A stretch of DNA of 64,000 nt from Alphaproteobacteria bacterium. GTDB lineage: Bacteria; Pseudomonadota; Alphaproteobacteria; JAUHZY01. A model generated the notes under the pieces. That model was given only the letters and a program-made list of their open reading frames with translations. It did no database searches and was not told the origin of the DNA. The stretch is from assembly GCA_030425825.1 (NCBI GenBank), contig JAUHZY010000001.1, positions 1 to 64,000 of the forward strand. Direction: 5' to 3'. Position numbers and translations under genes: made by a program. Positions 34,566-44,001 of this stretch are shown in pieces; the stretch's first letter is position 1, and each line of letters starts with the position of its first letter.

Positions 34566-35942
34566 ATGTCAAATACGGTGAAAATTATGTCAAATGCAAT
34601 GCAAGCAGAACTTCAATCATTTATGGCTGGCGTTGAGGCTAGAAACCCTGGTCAGCTTAAATTTCAACAGGCTGTCAGTGAGGTTGCAGAAAGCTTGATG
34701 CCTTTTGTGATCGAAAATGGGAAGTATAAAGAAGCAAAAATTCTTGAGAGAATGACTGAGCCAGATCGTATTATTTCTTTCCGCGTTGTTTGGGAAGATG
34801 ACAAAGGTGATATTCAAATGAACCGTGCCTGGCGTGTCCAGTTTAATAATGCAATTGGTCCTTACAAAGGCGGGATGCGTTTCCACCCAACAGTTGATGA
34901 GGATACATTAAAGTTTTTAGGGTTTGAGCAATGTTTTAAAAACTCTTTAACAGGTTTGCCGATGGGTGGTGGAAAAGGCGGGTCGAACTTTGACCCTAAA
35001 GGCAAAAGCGATGCAGAAGTGATGCGCTTCTGTCAATCATTGATGATGGAGCTTTCGCGCCATATTGGTGAAGATATTGATGTGCCTGCTGGTGATATTG
35101 GTGTGGGCGCGCGTGAGGTTGGCTATATGTTTGGTCAATACCAACGCTTTCAAAACCGTTGGGCTGGTGTTTTTACAGGTAAAGGACTGACATATGGTGG
35201 GTCACTAACACGTAAAGAAGCAACAGGTTATGGTACCGTTTATTTCTGCGAAAACATGCTAAACCATAAAGATGATTCAGTTAAGGGCAAGACGGTGACC
35301 GTTTCTGGTTCTGGTAATGTTTCAATTTATGCTGTTGAAAAAGTCACCGAGATGGGTGGTAAGGTTGTAACAATGTCTGATTCTGGTGGCTTTATTTATG
35401 ATGCTGAGGGTATTACGGCTGAGAAGCTTGCTTTCATCAAAGATCTTAAAGAAGTGCGTCGTGGTAGAATTTCTGAGTATGTCACAGAATATCCAAATGC
35501 TGAATACCATGAAGGTGAAAAGCCTTGGGGTGTTAAGTGTGATATCGCGCTGCCTTGTGCGACTGAAAATGAAATCAATGCAGAAGCGGCACAAACGCTT
35601 GTTGATAACGGTGTTATGGCTGTAAGTGAAGGTGCGAATATGCCAAGCACGATGGATGCAATGCATATTTTTGTTGATAATGGCGTGGCCTTTGGCCCTG
35701 CTAAGGCTGCAAATGCAGGCGGTGTTGCTGTGTCAGGGCTTGAGCAAAGTCAAAATGCTTTACGTCTTTCTTGGTCAGCAGAAGAGGTCGATCAAAAGCT
35801 TCAAGTCATTATGAAAGATATTCATCAAAAATGTGTGACGTATGGTACAGATAGTGAAGGAAATGTTAACTATGTCAACGGCGCAAACATTGGTGGTTTT
35901 GTAAAAGTTGCTGATTCTATGCTTTCATACGGAATTATGTAA
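34566..35942 (+). CDS. gdhA: Glutamate dehydrogenase (NADP-type, hexameric)
   Basis: 458 residues. The N-terminal substrate domain has GPYKGGMRFHPTVDED, the catalytic lysine in LPMGGGKGGSNFDPKGK, and DIDVPAGDIGVGAREVGYMFGQY. The Rossmann domain includes TVTVSGSGNVSIYAVEK. Length and motifs match the small GDH class that assimilates ammonia with NADPH. It is divergent from the symporter gene, and the tRNA-Asp promoter follows 10 nt after the stop. Confidence 0.95.
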   Translation: MSNTVKIMSNAMQAELQSFMAGVEARNPGQLKFQQAVSEVAESLMPFVIENGKYKEAKILERMTEPDRIISFRVVWEDDKGDIQMNRAWRVQFNNAIGPYKGGMRFHPTVDEDTLKFLGFEQCFKNSLTGLPMGGGKGGSNFDPKGKSDAEVMRFCQSLMMELSRHIGEDIDVPAGDIGVGAREVGYMFGQYQRFQNRWAGVFTGKGLTYGGSLTRKEATGYGTVYFCENMLNHKDDSVKGKTVTVSGSGNVSIYAVEKVTEMGGKVVTMSDSGGFIYDAEGITAEKLAFIKDLKEVRRGRISEYVTEYPNAEYHEGEKPWGVKCDIALPCATENEINAEAAQTLVDNGVMAVSEGANMPSTMDAMHIFVDNGVAFGPAKAANAGGVAVSGLEQSQNALRLSWSAEEVDQKLQVIMKDIHQKCVTYGTDSEGNVNYVNGANIGGFVKVADSMLSYGIM

Positions 35943-35951
35943 CAATTTAGC

Positions 35952-35981
35952 TTGACAGGTGCGCTGGTGATACGCTATCAC
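35952..35981 (+). promoter_or_regulatory. Promoter of tRNA-Asp
   Basis: A perfect -35 TTGACA (35952-35957), an 18-nt spacer and a -10-like TATCAC (35976-35981), about 20 nt before the tRNA gene. Confidence 0.6.
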
Positions 35982-36000
35982 TTTGCGCTCTGTCTTTTTC

Positions 36001-36077
<77 letters not shown>

Positions 36078-36146
36078 CTTTAGTGGTTTATTTCCTACCA
36101 AAAATCATCATATCACAAAAAAATATAAAAACCTGCGCGGTGGTGC

Positions 36147-36175
36147 TTGACCTTTGGGTCCAGAAGCCTTTAAAT
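36147..36175 (+). promoter_or_regulatory. Candidate promoter of the small membrane protein gene and nuo operon
   Basis: TTGACC (36147-36152), a 17-nt spacer and TTAAAT (36170-36175) sit about 43 nt before ATG 36218. A reasonable sigma-70 match and the last clear promoter before nuoA. Confidence 0.45.
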
Positions 36176-36217
36176 AGCCTCATCTATTTCTAAATCGTTC
36201 AATGAGGGGGGGCGAAC

Positions 36218-36475
36218 ATGCCTAAAAAATCAACAACTTCGACACCTAAAAAAACAACAAATGCAGATAAGCAGCTGAAAGCGCTTGAGTCACGTGTGGA
36301 GAAGCTGGAGTCTCAAATAAGTCAAATTAGTGATCATTCTGTCCCTAACCTGGACTCAAGCTGTATGGCTGCTGGGTGGTGTGGGCAATTCTTCCAGTTT
36401 CTGCGTGTTAACCCTGTTTCAGGCGTTTGTGTTGTGCTGGTTGCAGGAATTCTGCTTGGCCTTATCTTTGGCTAA
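36218..36475 (+). CDS. Small coiled-coil membrane protein (ElaB/DUF883-like)
   Basis: 85 residues. Lys/Thr-rich N-terminus, a short heptad region (QLKALESRVEKLESQISQI), and one C-terminal membrane helix after RVNPVSGV ending GILLGLIFG. The soluble helix plus N-P-x-x-S before a glycine-rich tail anchor resembles DUF883/ElaB proteins, which tether ribosomes to the membrane in E. coli. Family membership is a guess from layout. It is 28 nt upstream of nuoA and may be cotranscribed with it. GAGGGGGG precedes the start. Confidence 0.6.
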   Translation: MPKKSTTSTPKKTTNADKQLKALESRVEKLESQISQISDHSVPNLDSSCMAAGWCGQFFQFLRVNPVSGVCVVLVAGILLGLIFG

Positions 36476-36503
36476 CATACATTATCCAGTGTGAGGGGAT
36501 AAA

Positions 36504-36881
36504 ATGGGTGTTGAGACACAAAACTTGCTTATGAACTATTTGCCAATTCTTATTTTTTTAGGAATTGCTGTTGCTATGTCTACGGTTTTTACTGTAGCGG
36601 CGTTTATTTTCTCAAAAAAAGCGCCAAATGCTGAAAAGCTTTCTGCATATGAGTGTGGTTTTGAAGCTTTTGGTGATGCGCGTGTAAGGTTTGATGTTCA
36701 ATTTTATCTTGTCGCGATTCTTTTTATTATTTTCGACCTTGAGGTTGCGTTTCTTTTCCCTTGGGCAGTTTCGTTAAGCTCAATAGGTATGTTTGGTTTC
36801 TGGTCAATGCTTTTATTTCTAGGCTTTCTATTGATTGGTTTTATTTATGAGTGGAAGAAGGGGGCGCTGGAATGGCAGTAG
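36504..36881 (+). CDS. nuoA: NADH-quinone oxidoreductase subunit A
   Basis: 125 residues with three membrane helices. The signature [20 protein letters not shown] and [12 protein letters not shown] are diagnostic of NuoA/ND3. It carries the conserved loop cysteine of ND3 (YECGF). First gene of the complex I cluster; its end overlaps nuoB by 10 nt. Confidence 0.96.
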   Translation: MGVETQNLLMNYLPILIFLGIAVAMSTVFTVAAFIFSKKAPNAEKLSAYECGFEAFGDARVRFDVQFYLVAILFIIFDLEVAFLFPWAVSLSSIGMFGFWSMLLFLGFLLIGFIYEWKKGALEWQ

Positions 36882-37435
36882 TTTCAGGCGAAAAAAAACA
36901 ACTTGTTGCGCCGATACCTCCTGGGGCTGAGCAAGACGCTATGATAACCCGTGTGACTGATGAGATTAGTGACAAAGGGTATGTTATTGCAAAAATGGAT
37001 CAGCTTTTTAACTGGGCCAGAAGTGGCTCTTTGTGGCCTATGACGTTTGGTCTGGCATGCTGTGCTGTTGAAATGATGCAAACGGCTTCTTCGCGATATG
37101 ATATGGATCGTTTTGGTGTGGTTTTTCGACCCAGTCCGCGTCAGTCTGATGTGATGATTGTTGCCGGTACCTTAACCAATAAAATGGCCCCAGCCTTACG
37201 TAAGGTTTATGACCAAATGCCTGACCCTAAATGGGTTATTTCGATGGGCTCATGTGCAAACGGTGGGGGATATTACCACTATTCTTATTCAGTTGTGCGT
37301 GGTTGTGACCGTATTGTTCCTGTTGACATATATGTGCCAGGTTGCCCGCCAACTGCTGAGGCTCTTCTTTACGGTGTGTTGCAGTTGCAAAAAAAGATTA
37401 AGCGACAGAATATTATTTCAAGAGCAGATATTTAG
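36872..37435 (+). CDS. nuoB: NADH-quinone oxidoreductase subunit B
   Basis: 187 residues from ATG 36872, which has AAGGGGG seven bases upstream; the longer frame from 36851 lies within nuoA. N2 cluster ligands are visible in [25 protein letters not shown] and [14 protein letters not shown]. The arginine-containing [11 protein letters not shown] matches the region in human NDUFS7 that is hydroxylated by NDUFAF5. Last Fe-S carrier before quinone. Confidence 0.96.
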   Translation: MAVVSGEKKQLVAPIPPGAEQDAMITRVTDEISDKGYVIAKMDQLFNWARSGSLWPMTFGLACCAVEMMQTASSRYDMDRFGVVFRPSPRQSDVMIVAGTLTNKMAPALRKVYDQMPDPKWVISMGSCANGGGYYHYSYSVVRGCDRIVPVDIYVPGCPPTAEALLYGVLQLQKKIKRQNIISRADI

Positions 37436-37446
37436 GATTTTTAAAA

Positions 37447-38094
37447 GTGCCAAGTACTTTACCGAATATTAAAGAATACCTCGAAAATGCAATCAGCTTT
37501 ATCGAAAAAGCTGAAATTGCTTATGGCGAGTTAACGGTTCAAGTTCCTGCGAAAGACTTAGCTGGTTTTTTGATGACGTTGCGAGATGATGCGGTTTGTC
37601 AATTTAAGATGCTTGTTGATGTGTGTGGTGTTGATTACCCAGACCGCGAGAAAAGATTCGACGTTGTTTATCATTTGTTAAGCCTGCGTAACAATGCGCG
37701 TATTCGTGTGAAAGTTCAGGTTGATGAAAAAACACCTGTACCAACAGCAACATCGGTTTTCAGTTCTGCCGGATGGTGGGAGCGTGAGGCATTTGACATG
37801 TATGGTATAAGGTTTGCTGATCATCCTGATTTGCGTCGTATTTTAACAGATTATGGTTTTTCTGGTCACCCGCTGCGTAAAGATTTTCCGCTAACAGGGT
37901 ATACGGAAGTGCGTTACGATGATGTTGAAAAGCGCGTGGTATATGAAAAAGTATCGCTGCCACAAGATTTCCGCAGTTTTGATTATTTAAGTCCTTGGGA
38001 GGGTGAATGGCCTGAGCTTTATGAGCGCATGCAAGCCTCATTGCCAGGTGATGAAAAAGCGACCCAAGTTGAAGATAAAGGCGGTAAAAAATGA
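37447..38094 (+). CDS. nuoC: NADH-quinone oxidoreductase subunit C
   Basis: 215 residues from a GTG start at 37447. The 30-kDa subunit signature is [20 protein letters not shown] followed by [21 protein letters not shown] charged C-terminal tail ends in KGGKK. Separate from nuoD, not fused as in E. coli, with a 4-nt overlap. Confidence 0.95.
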   Translation: MPSTLPNIKEYLENAISFIEKAEIAYGELTVQVPAKDLAGFLMTLRDDAVCQFKMLVDVCGVDYPDREKRFDVVYHLLSLRNNARIRVKVQVDEKTPVPTATSVFSSAGWWEREAFDMYGIRFADHPDLRRILTDYGFSGHPLRKDFPLTGYTEVRYDDVEKRVVYEKVSLPQDFRSFDYLSPWEGEWPELYERMQASLPGDEKATQVEDKGGKK

Positions 38095-39299
38095 CAAATA
38101 TTGCCGAGAAGATTGAAAAAACAAAAAATGAAGATGGTACGTTTACAATAAACTTTGGCCCACAGCATCCTGCGGCACATGGTGTTTTGCGTATGGTGTT
38201 AGAAATGGACGGTGAGGTTGTTGAGCGTGTAGACCCGCATATTGGTCTTTTGCATCGTGGAACTGAAAAACTTATTGAACATAAAACCTACCAGCAAGCT
38301 GTTCCTTATTTTGATCGCCTAGACTATGTTGCGCCTATGAGCCAGGAGCATGCTTATGCGTTGTCTGTTGAAAGACTACTTGGCGTACAGGTGCCAATGC
38401 GTGCGCAGTATATTCGTGTTTTGTTTTCTGAGGTTTCTCGTCTTTTAAACCATATTCTGAATATAGCAACTTTTGCTTTAGACGTTGGCGCCATGACGCC
38501 ATTCCTCTGGGGTTTTGAAGAGCGTGAAATTATGATGGAATATTACGAGCGTGTTTCAGGCGCTAGGCTTCATGCAGCTTACTTCCGTCCCGGCGGTGTG
38601 CATCAAGACCTTCCAGATGGTTTGCTTGAGGACATGTATGAGTATTTTGAGAACCGTTATCCCAAATTCATTGATGATGTTGAGACGCTGTTGACAGAAA
38701 ATCGTATTTTCAAACAGCGTACAGTTGATATTGGTGTGATTGATGCTGAAGATGCTGTTGATTGGGGGCTTTCGGGGCCAATGTTGCGTGGGTCGAATGT
38801 GCCGTGGGATTTGCGTCGTTCTCAGCCTTATGATGCTTATGATCAAATGGACTTCAAGGTTGCCGTAGGAACAAAAGGTGATTGTTATAGTCGTTACTTG
38901 GTGCGTATTGAAGAAATGCGTGAGTCATTAAAAATCATTAAACAGTGTATCGAAAATATGCCAAGTGGCCCTGTTGCTGTTCAAAACCATAAAATCACAC
39001 CACCAAAGCGTGCAGAAATGAAAAGTTCGATGGAAGCAATGATCCATCACTTTAAGTTATATACTGAAGGTTATCATGTTCCTGCTGGAGAATCTTACGC
39101 AGCAGTTGAGGCACCAAAAGGTGAGTTTGGTGTGTATTTGGTATCAGATGGTTCTAACAAACCATATCGTTGTAAAATTCGTGCGCCTGGATTTGCATTC
39201 TTGCAGGCGACCGAGTTTATGACAAAAGGCCATATGTTAGCAGACCTGGTTGCTGTTGTTGGATCAATGGATGTTGTGTTTGGGGAGATTGACCGATGA
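38091..39299 (+). CDS. nuoD: NADH-quinone oxidoreductase subunit D
   Basis: 402 residues, 49-kDa subunit. It has [16 protein letters not shown] with the quinone-site His, [26 protein letters not shown], and the C-terminal [15 protein letters not shown] overlaps at both ends with nuoC and nuoE. With NuoB it forms the quinone-binding site. Confidence 0.96.
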   Translation: MTNIAEKIEKTKNEDGTFTINFGPQHPAAHGVLRMVLEMDGEVVERVDPHIGLLHRGTEKLIEHKTYQQAVPYFDRLDYVAPMSQEHAYALSVERLLGVQVPMRAQYIRVLFSEVSRLLNHILNIATFALDVGAMTPFLWGFEEREIMMEYYERVSGARLHAAYFRPGGVHQDLPDGLLEDMYEYFENRYPKFIDDVETLLTENRIFKQRTVDIGVIDAEDAVDWGLSGPMLRGSNVPWDLRRSQPYDAYDQMDFKVAVGTKGDCYSRYLVRIEEMRESLKIIKQCIENMPSGPVAVQNHKITPPKRAEMKSSMEAMIHHFKLYTEGYHVPAGESYAAVEAPKGEFGVYLVSDGSNKPYRCKIRAPGFAFLQATEFMTKGHMLADLVAVVGSMDVVFGEIDR

Positions 39300-39826
39300 G
39301 TGCGGCAAAGAAGCCAGTTGAATTTTCACAGCCAGAATCTTTTGAGTTTACAAAACCAAACTTGAAAAAGGCGAAGGACGAGCTTGCAAAATATCCAAAA
39401 GACCGTGCGCAAAGTGCAGTAATGCCTTTGTTGGATCTGGCACAGCGTCAGCATGATGGTTGGTTGCCGCGTGCAGCTATGGATGTTGTTGCTGATATGC
39501 TTGATATGGCGCCAATGCGTGTTTATGAAGTTGCCAGTTTTTATACGATGTACAATCTCCAACCTGTTGGAAGGCACCACGTGCGTATTTGCACAACAAC
39601 GCCTTGCTGGCTGCGTGGATCAGACGAAATCGTTAAAACATGTGAAAAAGAGCTGGGCCTTCAAATGGGTGAAACATCCAAAGATGGTAAGTTTACTTTA
39701 GAAGAAGTTGAATGTGCTGGTGCGTGTCGCAATGCTCCTGTGATTCAGTTGGGCGATGATTATTATGAAGACTTAACGCCAGAGGCAACGAAGAAGTTGC
39801 TTGTTAAGCTGAAGAAGGAAAAGTAA
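39296..39826 (+). CDS. nuoE: NADH-quinone oxidoreductase subunit E
   Basis: 176 residues, thioredoxin-like. The 2Fe-2S (N1a) ligands are in [10 protein letters not shown] and [10 protein letters not shown]. Helical N-terminal region [14 protein letters not shown]. It starts in an ATGA overlap with nuoD, and nuoF begins 4 nt after its stop. Part of the NADH-dehydrogenase module. Confidence 0.96.
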   Translation: MSAAKKPVEFSQPESFEFTKPNLKKAKDELAKYPKDRAQSAVMPLLDLAQRQHDGWLPRAAMDVVADMLDMAPMRVYEVASFYTMYNLQPVGRHHVRICTTTPCWLRGSDEIVKTCEKELGLQMGETSKDGKFTLEEVECAGACRNAPVIQLGDDYYEDLTPEATKKLLVKLKKEK

Positions 39827-39830
39827 AAAA

Positions 39831-41099
39831 ATGCTTAAAGATGAAGACCGCATTTTCACAAACCTACTCGGGCCAGATAAATGGGATTTGAAAGAAGCCA
39901 AAAAGCGTGGCGACTGGAAAGATACTAAAAAACTACTTGGTCGCGGTCGTGATGGTATTATCGATGAAATGAAAGCTTCTGGCTTGCGTGGTCGTGGTGG
40001 TGCAGGATTCTCAACAGGAATGAAGTGGTCCTTTATGCCAAAAGATTCTGGTAAGCCACATTACTTGGTTGTGAACGCGGATGAAGGTGAGCCTGGTACA
40101 TGTAAAGATCGTGATATTTTGCGTCATGAACCACACAAGCTAATCGAAGGGTGTTTGATTGCATCTTATGCGATTGGTGCGAATGCTTGTTATATCTATA
40201 TTCGAGGTGAATTTTACCGTGAAGCAGAAATTCTACAAAAAGCAATTGATGAAGCCTATGCTGCTGGATTGATTGGGAAAAACGCATGTAAATCTGGGTG
40301 GGATTTTGACGTATATGTTCATCGTGGTATGGGTGCATATATTTGCGGTGAAGAAACAGCTTTAATTGAAAGCTTAGAAGGAAAAAAAGGGCAACCCAGA
40401 CTGAAGCCACCATTCCCTGCAATGGCTGGTTTATATGGCTGTCCAACAACGGTTAATAATGTTGAATCTATTGCTGTTGCCCCGACAATTTTACGTCGTG
40501 GTGCTGAGTGGTTTGCAAATATTGGGACGCCAAATAATACAGGAACGAAGATTTTCTCAATTTCTGGTCATGTGAATAATCCTTGTAATGTTGAAGAAGA
40601 AATGGGTATTCCATTGCGTGAGTTGATTGAAAAGCATGCTGGTGGTGTGCGCGGTGGATGGGACAACTTGCTGGCGGTTATTCCGGGCGGATCTTCTGTG
40701 CCTGTTTTACCAAAAGCAATTTGTGATGATGTCATTATGGACTTTGACTCACTTCGTGCCGTGCGTTCTGGTTTGGGAACAGCAGCTGTCATTGTGATGG
40801 ATAAATCGACAGATATTGTCCGCGCGATTGCTCGACTTTCTGCATTTTACAAGCACGAAAGTTGTGGTCAATGTACGCCTTGTCGTGAGGGAACAGGATG
40901 GCTATCACGCATGATGAATCGCATGGTTCGAGGTGAAGCAACGATTGAAGAGATTGATTTATTAGAAAATGTGACACATCAAATCGAAGGGCATACAATT
41001 TGTGCGTTGGGTGATGCTGCGGCTTGGCCTGTGCAAGGATTGATCCGCCATTTTAGGTCAGAATTAGAAGATAGAATTAAAAAAAGCAAGGTGGCATAA
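39831..41099 (+). CDS. nuoF: NADH-quinone oxidoreductase subunit F
   Basis: 422 residues. FMN/NADH-binding [16 protein letters not shown] and [15 protein letters not shown], then [14 protein letters not shown]. The N3 4Fe-4S ligands are in [12 protein letters not shown] with the fourth in [13 protein letters not shown]. Full length. It is followed 3 nt later by a PH-like membrane protein gene, not directly by nuoG. Confidence 0.97.
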   Translation: MLKDEDRIFTNLLGPDKWDLKEAKKRGDWKDTKKLLGRGRDGIIDEMKASGLRGRGGAGFSTGMKWSFMPKDSGKPHYLVVNADEGEPGTCKDRDILRHEPHKLIEGCLIASYAIGANACYIYIRGEFYREAEILQKAIDEAYAAGLIGKNACKSGWDFDVYVHRGMGAYICGEETALIESLEGKKGQPRLKPPFPAMAGLYGCPTTVNNVESIAVAPTILRRGAEWFANIGTPNNTGTKIFSISGHVNNPCNVEEEMGIPLRELIEKHAGGVRGGWDNLLAVIPGGSSVPVLPKAICDDVIMDFDSLRAVRSGLGTAAVIVMDKSTDIVRAIARLSAFYKHESCGQCTPCREGTGWLSRMMNRMVRGEATIEEIDLLENVTHQIEGHTICALGDAAAWPVQGLIRHFRSELEDRIKKSKVA

Positions 41100-41102
41100 G
41101 CG

Positions 41103-41561
41103 ATGAGCTATGTTCAAAAAACACTTGGTAAAAATGAAGATATTTTTTACACAGGGCGATTGCATTGGTCTATTTTTGTGCCGCCAGCTATTATGCTCTT
41201 ATTGACAATTCCATTTTCTGACTTTGCAATTGTAACGATTCCTTTGTCTGTTTTGATGTTTGCTTACTTTTATTTATTACGTATCACGACCGAGATGGCT
41301 GTAACGGATCGCCGTGTCATTCATAAAAAAGGTATTATTTTTATACGCGTTAATGAAATGTCGATTCAAAAGGTTGAAACATGTCGTGTGATGCAAACAA
41401 TTTTCGAACGTATGATGGGTGTTGGAACAGTTAAGGTAACAGGAACGGGTGGCGAATTTGTTTTATATAAACTGATTGATGACCCATTTGAATTTAGAAA
41501 TCATATAGCGAATGTATGTTTTAAGGAAGATGATGATGAGCACGTTGAAAATAACAATTGA
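41103..41561 (+). CDS. PH-domain (bPH2/YdbT-like) membrane protein inserted in the nuo operon
   Basis: 152 residues. Two adjacent hydrophobic helices at about 24-60 (FVPPAIMLLLTIPF, then IPLSVLMFAYFYLL). A bacterial PH-like region follows: TEMAVTDRRVIHKKGIIF, EMSIQKVETCRVMQTIFER, and GVGTVKVTGTGG with Phe-Glu-Phe-Arg near the end. This is the DUF304/bPH2 pattern. The acidic tail is encoded over the nuoG start, with about 26 nt overlap. Position between nuoF and nuoG, tightly coupled to both, suggests coexpression with complex I. No role in complex I is known to me. Confidence 0.8.
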   Translation: MSYVQKTLGKNEDIFYTGRLHWSIFVPPAIMLLLTIPFSDFAIVTIPLSVLMFAYFYLLRITTEMAVTDRRVIHKKGIIFIRVNEMSIQKVETCRVMQTIFERMMGVGTVKVTGTGGEFVLYKLIDDPFEFRNHIANVCFKEDDDEHVENNN

Positions 41562-43602
41562 TGGTAATGAAGTCGAAGTAGAGCAAGGCTCCACAGTGAT
41601 ACAGGCATGTGAGAAAGCTGGTATCGAGGTGCCACGCTTTTGTTATCACGAGCGTCTTTCGATTGCTGGAAATTGTCGTATGTGTTTGGTAGAAATTGAA
41701 GGTGGGCCGCCAAAGCCTGCTGCCAGCTGTGCGATGCCTGCTGGAGATGGTATGGTTGTACACACCAAGTCTGAAATGGTTCAAAAAGCGCGACAAGGTG
41801 TGATGGAGTTTTTGCTGGCAAACCATCCACTTGATTGCCCTATTTGTGATCAAGGCGGCGAGTGTGACTTACAAGATCAAGCCATGACATATGGCCGCGA
41901 TCATTCCCGATATATTGAAGAAAAACGTGCCGTTCAAGACAAAGAGTTAGGGCCGCTTGTTAAAACAACAATGACACGTTGTATTCATTGTACTCGCTGT
42001 GTACGCTTTGCAACAGAAGTTGCTGGTGTGCCAGAGTTAGGGGCAACAGGGCGTGGTGAAACAATGGAAATTGGGACTTATATTGAAAAAACGCTTTCAT
42101 CAGAGCTGTCTGGTAATATCGTCGACCTTTGTCCTGTAGGTGCTTTAACTTCAAAACCTTATGCATTTCTTGCGCGTCCATGGGAGTTGACAAAAACCCC
42201 TTCAATTGACGTGCTTGACGGTGTGGGAAGTAATATTCGTGTTGATAGTCGTGGCGCTGCAGTTATGCGTGTATTGCCACGAGATCATGACGATGTGAAT
42301 GAAGAATGGATCAGTGATAAAACACGCCATGCTGTTGATGGTTTGAGAAAACAGCGCTTGGACAAGCCTTATATACGTAAAAATGGTAAGTTAAAACCTG
42401 CAACATGGGATGAGGCATTGAGTGTTGTTGCGAAAAAGCTGAAATCTGCAGATGCAAAGAAAATTGCAGCAATTTCTGGGGCAACGGCAGATGTTGAATC
42501 TCAATTTGCCCTTAAAGAGCTGATGGGCACATTGGGTGTTGAAAACCTAGATTGTCGTGAGAACAACTTGTTCGTGGACCCTAGTATACGTGGATCATAC
42601 TTATTTAATACGCGTATTGAAGGGATAGAAAGTGCAGATGCTTGTTTAATCGTTGGCTCAAACCCGCGTCATGAAGCCGCGATCCTTAACGCACGTATTC
42701 GTAAACGTTATACACAAGGAAATTTTGCAATCGCAGTTATTGGTAATCAAGACGACTTGACATACAAATATGATTATTTAGGCAATGATGCAAATATTCT
42801 TTCTGAAATTATTTCGGGAAAACATCCTTTTGCAAAAGTTTTGAAAAAAGCTGAAAAACCAATGTTAATTCTAGGTGAAGCTGCTTTAATGCGTTCTGAT
42901 AATCAAAGCGTGGCAAAGCTTGCTTGTGAGCTTGCTGAGAAATATGGCCTTATTCAAGGTGAGTGGAACGGTTTTAATGTTCTACACAGCCGTGCTGCTA
43001 CAGTTGGTGGGTTGGATGTTGGTTTTGTGCCTGGAAAATCTGGAAAATCGACAGCAGAAATTCTGAAAGCTTCTGAAAAGGCTCAGATGGATGTTGTTTA
43101 TTTAATGGCAGCGGATGAAGTTGATATGAAAGCTTTAAAGAATTCTTTTGTCATTTATCAAGGTCATCATGGTGACGCAGGTGCGCATGCTGCAGATGTC
43201 ATTCTGCCAGGTGCAGCATATACCGAGAAGAATGCAACTTATGTGAATACAGAGGGCCGCGTGCAGCGTACCCAGTTAGCAGTGCAGCCTCCTGGTGAAG
43301 CAAAGGAAGATTGGAAAATCATTCGTGCCTTATCTGAGGCATTGGATAAGACGCTGTCTTTCAACACACTTGAGGCCTTACGTAAATCTTTGGCAAAAAG
43401 TGCTCCTGTTTTTTCAAAAGTTGATCATGTTGAACAAGCAGCTTGGAAAGCTTTTGGTAAAAAGGGAACTGTTCTGAAAAAAGCATTCGAACCGTTAATT
43501 GAGAACTTTTATATGACAGATGCGATCAGCCGCAACTCAGCAATCATGGCATCATGTACAGAAAACAAGAAAGAGCAATTAAAGCAACTGCCTGCTGCTT
43601 AA
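41536..43602 (+). CDS. nuoG: NADH-quinone oxidoreductase subunit G
   Basis: 688 residues from ATG 41536. Three tandem ATGs (41530, 41533, 41536) follow AAGGA at 41523-41527, and the last has the best spacing. N-terminal 2Fe-2S ligands CYHERLSIAGNCRMC; a His-ligated 4Fe-4S in HPLDCPICDQGGECDLQD; and TRCIHCTRCVRF with a later Cys in DLCPVGALTSKP. The C-terminal molybdopterin-oxidoreductase-like domain lacks a cofactor site, as usual. The nuo run ends here; nuoH-N are not in the window. Confidence 0.95.
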   Translation: MSTLKITIDGNEVEVEQGSTVIQACEKAGIEVPRFCYHERLSIAGNCRMCLVEIEGGPPKPAASCAMPAGDGMVVHTKSEMVQKARQGVMEFLLANHPLDCPICDQGGECDLQDQAMTYGRDHSRYIEEKRAVQDKELGPLVKTTMTRCIHCTRCVRFATEVAGVPELGATGRGETMEIGTYIEKTLSSELSGNIVDLCPVGALTSKPYAFLARPWELTKTPSIDVLDGVGSNIRVDSRGAAVMRVLPRDHDDVNEEWISDKTRHAVDGLRKQRLDKPYIRKNGKLKPATWDEALSVVAKKLKSADAKKIAAISGATADVESQFALKELMGTLGVENLDCRENNLFVDPSIRGSYLFNTRIEGIESADACLIVGSNPRHEAAILNARIRKRYTQGNFAIAVIGNQDDLTYKYDYLGNDANILSEIISGKHPFAKVLKKAEKPMLILGEAALMRSDNQSVAKLACELAEKYGLIQGEWNGFNVLHSRAATVGGLDVGFVPGKSGKSTAEILKASEKAQMDVVYLMAADEVDMKALKNSFVIYQGHHGDAGAHAADVILPGAAYTEKNATYVNTEGRVQRTQLAVQPPGEAKEDWKIIRALSEALDKTLSFNTLEALRKSLAKSAPVFSKVDHVEQAAWKAFGKKGTVLKKAFEPLIENFYMTDAISRNSAIMASCTENKKEQLKQLPAA

Positions 43603-43620
43603 AAATAGTCAACTTTCTTC

Positions 43621-43648
43621 TTGCCATAGGCATTTTACCTGATATAAG
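43621..43648 (+). promoter_or_regulatory. Promoter of tRNA-Gly
   Basis: TTGCCA (43621-43626), a 16-nt spacer and TATAAG (43643-43648), 21 nt before the tRNA. It may also drive read-through into the island gene. Confidence 0.55.
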
Positions 43649-43669
43649 ATGTGCGTCCTTGTCGAATAT

Positions 43670-43744
43670 GCGGGTGTAGCTCAGGGGTAGAGCGCAACCT
43701 TGCCAAGGTTGAAGTCGAGAGTTCGAATCTCTTCACCCGCTCCA
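43670..43744 (+). tRNA. tRNA-Gly (GCC)
   Basis: Complete cloverleaf. Acceptor GCGGGTG with CACCCGC, anticodon loop TTGCCAA with anticodon GCC, stem CAACC/GGTTG, T loop TTCGAAT, encoded CCA at 43742-43744. Its last 46 bases (43699-43744) recur exactly at 46351-46396, marking it as the integration site of the downstream island. Confidence 0.96.
43699..43744 (+). repeat. attL: left copy of a 46-bp direct repeat in tRNA-Gly
   Basis: From the first base of CTTGCC in the anticodon arm to the CCA end. All 46 bases are identical to 46351-46396, by direct reading. The base before the repeat differs (C here, G at the other copy), and so does the base after it. Confidence 0.9.
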
Positions 43745-43816
43745 ATTAACTCATTGAAATTAAAAGAAAGCTTGCTGGCTCCCAAAGGGGTGATTCGTAT
43801 CCTTTTGCGCGAACTG

Positions 43817-43831
43817 TGGCACACTGTGCCA
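43817..43831. repeat. Inverted repeat TGGCACA-C-TGTGCCA inside the island
   Basis: Perfect 7-bp arms around one base. The first ten bases, TGGCACACTG, also occur at 264-273 near the other tRNA-linked element end, which hints at a shared recombinase arm site. Confidence 0.45.
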
Positions 43832-43880
43832 AGTTTTGGCCTTGAGTACGCAAAAAATTCAATGAAATCAAGGTGGGTTT

Positions 43881-43902
43881 CAACCTATCCTAGGTTGAAG
43901 TC
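43881..43902 (+). repeat. Diverged third copy of the tRNA-Gly anticodon arm
   Basis: Aligned with 43695-43716 of tRNA-Gly, 19 of 22 bases are identical. The stem CAACC/GGTTG and the following AAGTC are kept, and all three changes fall in the loop. After it the similarity ends. It may be a scar of an earlier insertion or an imperfect secondary attachment site. Confidence 0.5.
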
Positions 43903-44001
43903 AGGACCTTAGCTTCAACATTTTGCACTTGAAGTGTCTCTTCTCTTTATTTAATACTAAATAAAGGTAATCTTCGCATATTTCACTATTCAGCGGGTCT
44001 C

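Noticed and set aside
43700-43912. A 70-codon plus-strand frame starting inside tRNA-Gly
   Set aside because: It translates the tRNA itself and its flank (MPRLKSRVRISSPAP), a common artefact; no ribosome binding site and no family.
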